Source: Trichobilharzia regenti
Taxonomy: Eukaryota > Platyhelminthes > Trematoda > Strigeidida > Schistosomatidae
Assembly (NCBI GenBank): GCA_944472135.2
Contig: OX235262.1
Span: forward strand, 166,035,509-166,099,508
Direction of reading: 5' to 3'
DNA: 64,000 nt
Part shown: positions 1-10,052 of the stretch, piece after piece
Position numbering within the stretch: the first letter of the stretch is position 1
How the letters are laid out: each line of letters begins with the position of its first letter
Made by a program: the position numbers and the translations under genes
The notes under the pieces: generated by a model
What the model saw: the letters and a program-made list of their open reading frames with translations, nothing else
Told to the model about the DNA's origin: nothing
Database searches by the model: none

Positions 1-383
1 AACGAAGGAAAATCATTCGTTACATCGATTAAGAAGGCCTGGTCATGTGTTACTTACTCACTTGCTTACCTATAGTCTTGCTCGTCGGTCAGTTTCAGCT
101 TACATAGGTTTACGTTGTGAAACAATTATGATTCATTAGAAGGAAACATGGCAGCAACATGTAAAGTCTTGGAATGTTATTTTGAGTCACTTCAATAGAT
201 GTAGGCTACCTGGCTGCAGTCCTCAGGAAGCCAAGACTCGACGGTTACCGGGCTGCCGATAACAAGGCTCGAAATCATTCTCAATGACATAGATTTATGC
301 ACATATAGTATAAATGAAGATCCTGAAAACTTCCAACAGTTTTCAACTGATTATTCATTCTTTCATTCATCACAGTGCCTTGT

Positions 384-612
384 TTTTCCCTCACGTTCCC
401 CAGTGGAACATAGGGCTTTAAGCTAGTCGCTTGAAGTTTCTGTAGCAGTGTTTATTTAACAGGATGGGTTTGCTAGCCTCATAATCAACTTTTCCTCTTC
501 ATCAGCTTTATTTCTGGTTTAGCGAGGTAAAGGAGTGCGTCAGCCGGGGATTGAACCCCAGACCATGTGCATGGTCGGCGAGCGTCCTAACCGATATGTC
601 ACCGACGCACCA
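384..612 (-). repeat. tRNA-headed SINE, LINE-tailed subfamily
   Basis: The tRNA-like head occupies 538-612 (box B GGGGTTCAATCCCC on the minus strand). The body follows, and the 3' end is complementary to GTTCCCCAGTGGAACATAGGG at about 398-417. That tail also closes the RTE-like LINE copies. Confidence 0.8.
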
Positions 613-827
613 CAGTCCCTTGTAGTTTCATCAAATTTCTTTAGTCTTCTCTGAAGTTGTGACAACTTGAACTTCTGCATATATGTGCAAAATACTTTGA
701 AGATAAACAAGTCGTTGATTCACAAATGCCGCCTCACATATACGTGTTGTGTGTTGCTTGGAAGAATAATATGGTGGAAAAGCGAAACCTTTTTTGTTCT
801 TTTGTGTTCCGAATGGCATATTTGGCC

Positions 828-905
828 TTAAGAATTGCAGTTTCTGTAGCAATATTCCTTTTTACAGGGTGGGGTTGGTAGCTTCACTCCCCCCCCATCC
901 CGAAT
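828..905 (-). repeat. Fragment of LINE-tailed SINE body
   Basis: The segment shares the TTCTGTAGCA...TTTACAGG(A/G)TGGGG...TAGC(C/T)TCA pattern found in the bodies of the copies at 384, 6634 and 15395. Head and tail are missing or too diverged. Confidence 0.5.
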
Positions 906-1319
906 TCCCTTCTTTCCCATTCTTATATTGCATAGAATAGGTCTAATAGCGGTGAGTATTCTGACACTTTACCACTGGTGCATAACAACTGCCTAATGTT
1001 TATTAAGTTTCAGGTAATACCTAATCATCATCCACTGATTCTTTACATCCACATAACATTATTATAGCTTGCTTCTAGTTTATTCGGAAATTTGTCATTT
1101 CAGTATTCCTCTATTTTTGCTGAAGTAAGTAAGCTGAATAGTTAGTGGATAGTTAAGGAAACTATTTACTTCCAGTTATCATCGTAGCTGATGTCACTTA
1201 GGTGTACATTTTAGAAAGTTCATAAAGTGGTGACGTTTGTGTTTTTTTTTAACAGTACAACTCTCTTTTTTACTAAATAGTGTCAGGGCAACAAGCATAC
1301 ATCTAGCATATAACCCTCT

Positions 1320-4300
1320 TATTATTATTATTTTATTTAAACGCATAAAAAACTTGGTACAATATGGCACCAAGAAAGATGCGCCACACAATAATAATAA
1401 AACAACATAGATCAAAAAAAAGGAAGGAAGGAAAAGAAAAAATATATATAAGTAGAGAACGGATAAAGAACTTCATCTGGAAGGAAAACAGTCATGCTTA
1501 ACAAGTTCAAACAGTGTTCGTTAGCTATCATCGGGAAGGGAAGAAAGAAGGAAATCACAACACATTCGCCACTGATTACGATTCTTGGCCATATCCGATA
1601 ACGTTTCGAGCCATCGATTTGAGCTATCTCTCGGACCCCAACCAGGGAGTCGTGACACACCAACCGATGCTAATCTAGCACAAAAATCCTTCATCCCACG
1701 ACGCCACGTCATGGACTGACCACCTCTCCGCCTTTTCCATCCCGTCCCAGGGCTAGCGAACAGAGACCTGTACGGAAGCCTCTGGGGTGACATTCGGAGC
1801 ACATGTCCAAGCCACCGGAGCCGGTGTTTCCAGATGACGACATTCAATGAATGGTGATCTCCACTTTGTTCAAACACACGCCGCCGAACCTCAGAATTAC
1901 TCACGCGATGATGCCATCGAACGCAAGCAATCCTGCGGAGACAGCGGTGATCGAACACGCAGAGTCGCCGCACATCCTCAGCTCGGAGAGGCCAGGTTTC
2001 ACAGGCGTAGAGCAAGGCAGCCCGCACCGAAGCATTGTATACCCGACCTTTGACAGCCAGGCTAACGTCGCGACGGCGCCAGAGGTGGCTCAAGTTGATG
2101 TATGCCACCCTAGCCTTCATTATACGGTTGGAAATCTCATCCGTCACCCCTCCGCCAGCACTCACACAACTACCCAGGTACACAAACTTATCAACAACTT
2201 CAAGCGGTTCACCCGCAAGAGTGAGTGCAGGTACAGGCTCCTGCCAATCTTGTAACAGTACTTTGCACTTAGACGGCGCAAAGCACATACCATACTTACA
2301 GACACTGATCGCCAACTGATTAAGTGCGATTTGGGCAGCCTGCATGCTATCGCACAGTAAGACGATATCGTCTGCATACTCGAGGTCGAAAAGTCTATCT
2401 CCAGGTAGCAGATCTACACCACCTTCACGCACATCCTTCAGAGCTGACTCCAGAATGTCATCGATGGCAAAGTTAAAGAGAAATGGAGAGATTGGGCAAC
2501 CCTGTCTAACCCCACTGTTGGTTGGGAACAGTGGTGATAGTTGGTTGTATGCCCTCACTCTACCTGAGGTGTTTCTGTATAGGGCTTTCAGGATGTTAAC
2601 AAATTTCTCAGGTACACCTCTCTCTAACAGACAGTTCCAGAGCACAGTTCTGTCCAACGAATCGAAGGCAGCCCTAATATCAAGAAACACAACGATCGTT
2701 GGCCTGCAATACGTGTGGCGGTGTTCCAACAACTGACGAAGGGTGAACACATGATCAATGCATCCACGACCTGAACGAAACCCAGCCTGCTCTTCGCGAA
2801 TCAATCCTTCACGTATTTTGCACAGTCTGCGAAGCAAGACAGCAGCCAATATTTTAGACGCGACTGGTAACAGACTGATACCCCTATGATTGTCACACGA
2901 ATTACGTCGACCCTTTTTAAAGATGGGGACGATAATGGCTTCGTTCCACATTGATGGTACACTCTCTGTCTCCCACACCTTCCTGAACAACCCAGTTAGA
3001 GCCATTGTGAGAGTCTCGCCACCATCTTTAAAAAGAGCCGGGGGTAATTTGTCTGGGCCGGGCGCCTTATGGCGTTTCAGAACTTGGAGTTCCTTACGGA
3101 CCTCCGCTTCGGTGGGTGGGTCGGTACTAACCGACCAAGGAGCACTCGGGCTAATGATAGTAGACACTGAAGCTGGTGGCCAGCTGAACTGCTTCCCGAA
3201 GTGCTCTGCCCAGCGTTCCAGGCGTCTTTTCAGGCTGGTAATTGGAGTGCCATCTGCCTCACAGACCGTCTCGCTGACACCTTGTTTCTTGCTGCCGGTG
3301 GCTCGTATGAGTTGGAACAGCTTCCGACTGTTGCCAGATGCAGCAGCTGACTCCATCTCACACGCACGTTCTGACCACCAGGCTTCGCGGTCCTTACGTA
3401 AACACTGTCTAATCTTGCGCGTGAGCGCCTTTCGCTGATTGTTGTATTCGCTGCCAGCCGGAATGGACCGGCGTTCATCCATGAGTTGCAAGGAACTCGC
3501 AGAAACCCAGTGGTTGTTAGCGGAGCATTCTTTCAAGCCGCAAGCGGCTACACTCGCCTTTTGCATGGCACCTTGCACATGAAGCCAATGTTCATCTATA
3601 CTACTTGGGGGGTTGCTGGCAAGCATTGTTTTTAACTCATTCTGATATTTCAAAGAAGTAGCAGGTGCTACTAGTTTGCTCACATCAACGCTTAGACGAC
3701 GGCTTTTACGAACCCCACCAAATCGCAAGACGAACTTGGCACACACTAACGCATGATCGGAGTCCAGGCATGTGCTCCAGAAGGAGCGACAGTCTTGTAT
3801 GCATCCCCGCCACCGGAAACTGACCGCGATATGATCAATCTGAGTCCAAGCTTGCTTCGCAGAGGGAGGACGCCAGGTAGCGCTACGGCGATGGCTGTGC
3901 CGGAAGTTGGTGCTAGCTAGAAATAGGTTGTGATCCGCGCAAAGCTGCAGAAGACGGTCCCCATTATCTGACCTGCGACCATGTAGTCCCCACTGACCAC
4001 CTAGACGATTCTCCTCTGAGCTTAGACGCCCCACCTGTGCATTCAAGTCCCCAGCCAGCACTACGATATCCCTCCGACCCGCCTGTTTCAAGAGATCGCT
4101 CAGTTGGTAGTAAAACTCATCCTTCATTGCATCCGGGCTGCAATCCGTCGGTGCATAGGCAGAGACAACAAATAGACACCGCCTATCTGGCCTACTACTC
4201 TTTACTTTCGTGTAACCTTCCAGCCTCACAGCACATAAACGACTGTTAATGGGAATCCAGTCGAGCAGTGCAGCTTCGGCTCTAGCGCTCAGTGCGACAC

Positions 4301-4780
4301 CGACACCAGCTACGCCGGATGCCGACGCCACAGGGTCCCCGGATAAGCGCAGGTGGTACATACTACTAGAACTTCCAGATGGAGAGGATAGTCGAAGCAC
4401 TTCACTGGGATCTTGAATGCGGGTCTCCGAAATGCAGCAGACATCGATAGCGAGGCTTTCCAAAGTTCTTGCCAACCCTGCCTGTTGTCCGATTTGCATC
4501 AGCGTCCGAACATTGTAGGTAGCCAGCTTGAACGCAGCACGCGGTTTCAGGATATCCGTGTTAGATGTCACATTGGGAACAACCATTTTGAGGACTACTC
4601 ACTAACATCTCGAAACGACACGGATAGGCTGGGAATCTCGACAAAGGCGAAAGGCTGTCGAAGGTTAAGAAGCCAAGGTTAGAAAAGGTACAATACAGGA
4701 AACTATGTATAAAAATAAAAGTAGGGTAAGAAGGAAATAAGTTCCCTGAGGGATCAATATTGCTTGGAATCATTTTAACT
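1320..4780 (-). mobile_element. RTE-clade non-LTR retrotransposon, near-intact
   Basis: The body is one long endonuclease-RT frame (separate entry). Downstream of its stop, about 200 bases of 3' UTR end in a (TAA)n-type tail, seen as TTATTATTATTATT on the plus strand at about 1320; short microsatellite tails are typical of RTE elements. The 5' limit is not sharply defined (taken at about 4780). It lies antisense-free, i.e. in the same orientation as the host gene, in the intron or flank left of exon 16. I call it RTE (SR2/SjR2-type) from domain layout; the precise family name needs a search. Confidence 0.85.
1521..4586 (-). CDS. RTE endonuclease-reverse transcriptase polyprotein (1,021 aa, unbroken)
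   Basis: N-terminal apurinic-type (EEP) endonuclease, about residues 18-290: FKLATYNVRTL, then SETRIQD, AGDLNAQVG, and the C-terminal DSDHALV. Reverse transcriptase, about 490-770: APGPDKLPPALF, FLDIRAAFDSLDR, GVRQGCPISPFLFNFAID and the catalytic box YADDIVLL. The C-terminal thumb region ends with RRLRWLGHVLRM and a Trp-rich tail, standard for RTE-type proteins. The element nicks target DNA and primes reverse transcription on it. No stop or frameshift in over 3 kb suggests a young copy, perhaps still active. Its base composition is clearly more GC-rich than the surrounding intron. Confidence 0.93.
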   Translation of the reverse strand: MVVPNVTSNTDILKPRAAFKLATYNVRTLMQIGQQAGLARTLESLAIDVCCISETRIQDPSEVLRLSSPSGSSSSMYHLRLSGDPVASASGVAGVGVALSARAEAALLDWIPINSRLCAVRLEGYTKVKSSRPDRRCLFVVSAYAPTDCSPDAMKDEFYYQLSDLLKQAGRRDIVVLAGDLNAQVGRLSSEENRLGGQWGLHGRRSDNGDRLLQLCADHNLFLASTNFRHSHRRSATWRPPSAKQAWTQIDHIAVSFRWRGCIQDCRSFWSTCLDSDHALVCAKFVLRFGGVRKSRRLSVDVSKLVAPATSLKYQNELKTMLASNPPSSIDEHWLHVQGAMQKASVAACGLKECSANNHWVSASSLQLMDERRSIPAGSEYNNQRKALTRKIRQCLRKDREAWWSERACEMESAAASGNSRKLFQLIRATGSKKQGVSETVCEADGTPITSLKRRLERWAEHFGKQFSWPPASVSTIISPSAPWSVSTDPPTEAEVRKELQVLKRHKAPGPDKLPPALFKDGGETLTMALTGLFRKVWETESVPSMWNEAIIVPIFKKGRRNSCDNHRGISLLPVASKILAAVLLRRLCKIREGLIREEQAGFRSGRGCIDHVFTLRQLLEHRHTYCRPTIVVFLDIRAAFDSLDRTVLWNCLLERGVPEKFVNILKALYRNTSGRVRAYNQLSPLFPTNSGVRQGCPISPFLFNFAIDDILESALKDVREGGVDLLPGDRLFDLEYADDIVLLCDSMQAAQIALNQLAISVCKYGMCFAPSKCKVLLQDWQEPVPALTLAGEPLEVVDKFVYLGSCVSAGGGVTDEISNRIMKARVAYINLSHLWRRRDVSLAVKGRVYNASVRAALLYACETWPLRAEDVRRLCVFDHRCLRRIACVRWHHRVSNSEVRRRVFEQSGDHHSLNVVIWKHRLRWLGHVLRMSPQRLPYRSLFASPGTGWKRRRGGQSMTWRRGMKDFCARLASVGVSRLPGWGPRDSSNRWLETLSDMAKNRNQWRMCCDFLLSSLPDDS

Positions 4781-4927
4781 AAGCGCGTTGAGTTTCAATG
4801 GGAGTTCGTTGCTTTAATTCATAAACCCTCTGAGAATCTTTCACAAAACTATTATGTCGCATACCATCATGTCACTACTGGGAGATCCGGTAATAAAAAG
4901 TCACGATAATAGTATCAGAATATATTG

Positions 4928-5635
4928 TTATTATTCCCTTGGGTTTGGAGTGGAAAATAGGGCTTAAACAGCACGTCTTCATTTTTTCTACTTAAGCTGG
5001 CCCTACATTTACCCATAAGCCTTCGTTTCCTCCTCACATGATCCCCTTCATATCGCCTTCAGACGCTCAAATCGTCATTTCTTATTCAAATAATACTCGA
5101 GTGATGGTCTGGCACACGATGCCACCTGACTATCTCCTTAGCATGTGTTCAGTATATCTCCACTTTCTCCAGAATATTTCATCAGTAATAAGTTTTTGAT
5201 TGGTTTGTTTCTTGTTGTTAATCCCTACTACCTGGTCATCTGATCTTCTTTATGGAGCTACAGAAGGCATATGCCTATTAAAAATACTTTTTTTGACGCA
5301 CCAACTTTCTGAACTAGAAAAACTGACTTGAATCTAGAGGTAAGGATTTAGATCTCGTCCTTTATGTTGAGTGTAGAAGATTTCCAAACTGATAACAGGG
5401 TGATGAATGTTTGTCTTGTCTTTCCGATTCTGTCTGGTTTTGACATCCTCATGGGTGACCGCCCCCTGTAGTTGAAACGATGCTGCCTTAATGGGTGAAG
5501 GAAGCCGCATCTATCAGACTTCTTCCGTCAATATTGATCGGTGCTTGTTGTTTTTGCTTGGTTGGTTATCTTCATCACCTCCGTCTTCTCTATGTTCATT
5601 TGAAGTTGTATCTTTGTTGCTGTCTATCAGAGTTT
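4928..5635 (-). mobile_element. RTE-like LINE fragment (second family), 3' end
   Basis: It begins with the 3' microsatellite (ATTGTTATTATT) and the tail GGAGTGGAAAATAGGGCTT, then holds decayed C-terminal RT sequence including the degraded version of the ATHGLR/KARIRKARQAF region seen in the 27.4 kb copy. Many stops in all frames. Confidence 0.65.
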
Positions 5636-5689
5636 ATGACAGGCTAAATTGTTTTTCCTAATAATTCCATTATAGGTCAAATTTATTTT

Positions 5690-5880
5690 ACTCATAATCA
5701 TATTAAGGTGATTATGAGCAATAAATTGTGCTCAAAATGTCATCATCAGTAAATATTACTGTATAATGACACAGTGTGCTTTTATCAAAATAAATTTCCC
5801 CTACAATGGAATTACAGTCTACCACAGTGCACAAGTTCTATTCTTATATCGATTTCCTATAATAATTATATTTACTGCTC
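5690..5880 (+). repeat. Penelope-like element 3' terminal fragment
   Basis: The stretch with CATCATCAGTAAATATTACT and the following ATCAAAATAAA resembles the 3' ends of the Penelope-like copies at 44640 and 41290. No coding sequence is left. Confidence 0.5.
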
Positions 5881-5984
5881 ATTTCATAATATTTTAAGAT
5901 TGAAATTGTTATTCTAGTGTAATGATAGGTAAAATAGGTGGAACAGCCTGTTTTGTAGTGATTTTCTTAACATAAATCACTTAT

Positions 5985-6352
5985 TGATATTAGGTGGTTG
6001 GAGGCAATCGGCCACAGGAAGCCTTCGACCTTGGTTTCGTACTGGTTGGCACTCACCAGTCAGCAAGGCGTATCTGCAAACTTGAAGGTTTGAATCTTAG
6101 AAGGGAAATGAGTTCCGCCAAGGTTGCAGATACGCCCTGATGACAAGTACCAGCTAGTACGAAACCTACGTGCGATGCTTCCTGCCGATTGCCTCCAACC
6201 ATCTAATATCAACAATTCAAAGTGCACCGTGATGGCGAGCCTAGTAGGCCAAATGGTGATCACATTGCAAACTTGACTGAAGATATAATTCACTCTGCAC
6301 CAAAGAGAGGACTAGGCACACTATACTAGTCACTGCCTAGTGTTCAGTCAAA
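5985..6352. repeat. Palindromic hammerhead-SINE unit (head-to-head arms)
   Basis: The left arm (5990-6095) and right arm (6100-6207) are near inverted copies: GGTTGGAGGCAATCGG at the left, CCGATTGCCTCCAACC at the right. Each arm carries a hammerhead-like core (left, minus strand: TGAGTGCCAACCAGTACGAAA; right, plus strand: CTGATGACAAG...TAGTACGAAA). A flank to 6352 ending in CTAGTGTTCAGTCAAAATAA is shared with the 14565-14888 copy. Confidence 0.75.
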
Positions 6353-6443
6353 ATAAATCACTTGATTAAATGTATATCTGGATTAAATAAGTTTGAAAAC
6401 AAAACCATCTTAATTTTAATAAGTGACTTAACCTTTAGATTAC

Positions 6444-6526
6444 CTTGTTTGTCTTTGAATTGCATTCGACTTCGTAATCCAATGATTTCGTAGTGCAGTA
6501 GTTTCAGTCCAATCAAGATACTGTCC
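6444..6526 (-). CDS. YTHDC2-like exon 16: helicase motif VI start; last exon seen
   Basis: Acceptor TTAATTTTACAG, donor ACAAG|GTAATC. It encodes NHWITKSNAIQRQTR, matching human VWISKASAIQRKGR at the start of motif VI, but the conserved Gly (QRxGRxGR) is Thr. The rest of motif VI and of the protein would be in the next exon; none was found in the 6.4 kb to the left edge, so it is probably outside the window. Confidence 0.9.
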
Positions 6527-9500
6527 CTGTAAAATTAAGGTGGTAATAGAATAATAAGCTGCTATGTTTTATCCTCATAATGTAAAACATTTTCCCTCAA
6601 AAGTAATATCGGTATTGTGATGACGAACAGATTGTTTTATTCTTTTACGTTCCCAGTGGAACATAAAGCTTCAAGATAGAGGCTTCAAGTTTCGATAGCA
6701 GTGGTGTTTATTTTTACGGGATGGGGCTGCGAGCATCATGCCCCCATCCTTCCCTGTTTACCAGTCTTAGTACAAGCTTAGAGAGATAAAGGAGTGCGTC
6801 GGCGGCCGAAGATGGAACCCCTGACTACATGAGGAGTGGTCGGAGAGCACTCTACCACTGTGCCACCGACGCTCGACTAACAGATAATAACACAGTGTAC
6901 AATTCTATTCTTGTATTTTTTAATATTTTTTTATTTACAGCCTGATTCCACATTGTATTTTTGGTACAAGTATGGAATTTTCAGCATATGATATCGGTAG
7001 CTAAAATTTTGCAGACCAACCGTAGATATCAGGTGTGCGTCGGCCGGGGATCGAAGATGATAACAAACTATTAATTTACCACAGTGACTGTGCAGAAAGC
7101 GAATCTGAAAAGTTATCAGTATGTAAAGAGTAGCTGAATCAAATCCTTCCGAAAACTAAATATCCAGGTTACTTTAATTATTAGAACTGATTAGCAAGCA
7201 CTACTACAGTCAGTCAATAGTATATAGTCTCGTGCTCTCTTGATTATCATATACAACATCAAGCAAGTCACAGTATGTGACTTGAGTAATTCAGTCTCCA
7301 GGGGAAATCGGGTTGAAAATTTCGCCCCTCACGCTGTGTGCATTGCAAAATTTCTGACTAATTTGAAAATTGTGAATTTGATTTATGGTGTCACCAGTTT
7401 ACCCAAGTAGCCAACCAGAATTCAGGTGGCTTGATCTTATTCAGCTGTCTCAGCTGAGTTAAGCTAGGCATACAGCTGGCAGTCGGGTCGGTCACCCAGC
7501 ATCTTAAACACCTCCATCTGCCCATCAAGCACTGATAGCTGATATGAATGGCATAAAGCTACTCATCTGAGTCAAGTTGCAGTATGCAGTCATATACAAT
7601 AAAAGTTGTCTACCTATTGCGAGTATGCAACACAGCTCTGCCTTTTGATTAGAATATTTGCTAGTGGAGCTTTAAGTGATTGTTGGTCACAAGCTAGAGC
7701 TAAAGAAGATGAACTGATGGATAAAGCTGAGTATGATAATATCAGTGAAAGTTTCTTTTTATATAACTAGAATAATCATCCATTTTAAATGAGGTAATCA
7801 TGAACATTTGGTACGGATCACTGAATAGTTAGTTTTCCAATGAATAATGCTAAACTAAAAATGAAACATAATAAAATTAGTTCATGATTTTGTAAATGTA
7901 GCCGATCCATTAAAAAAATATGCAGATTCTGATGTACAGATGCAGTGTATGAATTCATTAAGCTGAGTAGCATAAAGCTGTTGGACATCACAGTGTGGTG
8001 CTGGGATTTAGGAGCCTACCAAAACAGTAATGAATAGCTATGTTCTTCAATTATTTTTCCTGTTAACGGATGTTAACAAGCGAGAGATCTCAGTCTGATA
8101 TGATTAAGATAAATAGTTAGATTGATTTGGATTAATAACATTAAAGCTCTGAGCAAACAGTTGATTTACTCCAGTTTAATTAATCGTTATCACTAAAATA
8201 TTTGATGGACTATGGGATACTAACTTAAAGAGTTTCAAGGCAGATTAATGTATACAAGTGAATAAACAAATGCTAACAATTCTAAGATGCCTATCTTACA
8301 TATATAATGTTAATTTCAAAATCTACAGCTTTGTCTGTGATATTGTTCATTAAAAAATACATAAATTACGTGAAACAACGTTTTAGAGAAATAACAACCA
8401 AGTTCAATATACCGTTGAATCAGTATGTCAGTACCTGTCACTACATTATCAATTAATTTTTATGTATTGTAAAGTTTGTATGTAGCCTAAATACATCTTG
8501 GATTTTATTTTAAAAGACTAACTAGTATTTACTTATGATTCACTCGGTAAATAAAAGTTTAGGGGGTTAGACTAATTCAGATCATATAGAATAAGAAAAA
8601 ACTCCATAGTCAGTATCAGAACAGGTTGGTAATTGGTGATATTTGTTTCTTAAGTTGAAAGATTTCATATTTTACCTTCGTGAAAGTAAAATCCATCATT
8701 TCAGTCATTAGCAGAGGACACGGATGGGGATGTCAAAACCAGCCGAGATAGGAAAGACAAAAGACACCTTTATGAATCTGAAATCAATGTGAAAGTCTAC
8801 TTCACTCAGGCAGTATAAGGAACACGATTCGGATTTTCAAATTATTTTGTATGAATCAAACTAGTATACATCAAAGATTCTAAATAATTTGTGTTAAAAC
8901 AATGAGACATCTTAATTTTAAGTTAAAATAGGTTGTAACATTTACAAGCTAGTTTCAAAATGACACAAAATATAAATTCTCTCAGTAATAATTTTACGTC
9001 CATTTTCGGACCAAGCCTCAGGTAGAGGAGGAGGTAATTTTTGTTTCCCCTCCTTTATAATCCCCTACTGAGTCAGTATCCTAGCCAGAAAGTAACATCT
9101 TAGAACGCAGATGCCATGATAATGAACAACTTAAGGCAGGTATCTTGTCAATGATCATGTAGTGGTTGGTGTTGTCCCACTCACCTTTATCCGGTCTCAA
9201 ATTCTTCAGGTGTTGCTCCTCAGACGGTACATTACTGGCTCATCTCAGCGGATCATGATAACTTTCGTAGGAAGGTTTCACGAATGCGCAACCATGTTGC
9301 AGGTTGCCCACAACCATTATTCTCGAAGATGGGACAGTCTTGCAGTCTGCCTGACAACAGCACCTTAAATGCCAACGATAATCCCAGGTGACTCCTTCTT
9401 CGTTGAACAAGGTGGCACGAATGAGACAACTCCTTCTAGGAGGCTGGCGAAGTAATATTACGATACAGTTCGGTGGTTCCCATCATACCAAAGTTCATGA

Positions 9501-9989
9501 ACTCGGTTCACATGTGACCCACCAGTAGCCTGAATGCTTCTCCTTGTACAGATAATGGTCATATACTCCATCTCAGGACGAAGGTACATAACTAATTAGC
9601 TGCCTTTGGGAGGACGTGTACCAGGATCGTGGACAGACTCTCTCACGGCAGCACTGCTCTCACTAAATCATGAGCAGCACTCTGACATTTGCGTGTCTGC
9701 TGGACTGGAGGTCGCGCCACCAACCTGCGTTGTATGATCTCGTCTAGCAGTTTTGAAGACCATGATCAATCACACGAGACCGATCGCATGCCATTAACTC
9801 GCAGTCTGTAGAAGATGCAACCCGTTACCAGCCGTGATCTGCGAAAACCCTATAGGTCACCATTTTCCAGTAAGATAGTTTCGACCTTAATCCTCTCAAA
9901 CGTCGTCTAGAAGGTTCGAATTAAGTTGCTCATATACTTTTCAAATTAGGAATGCGGGACTCTCATTAACAGCTTTTTCACTCGGTCTT

Positions 9990-10052
<63 letters not shown>

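Noticed and set aside
2890..3438. 182-codon open frame on the plus strand
   Set aside because: It is the antisense shadow of the intact RTE reverse transcriptase on the minus strand.
1..6443. Next exon of the YTHDC2-like gene (AGRxRPG block)
   Set aside because: I searched the minus strand for the rest of motif VI with splice sites and found nothing; it is probably outside the window.
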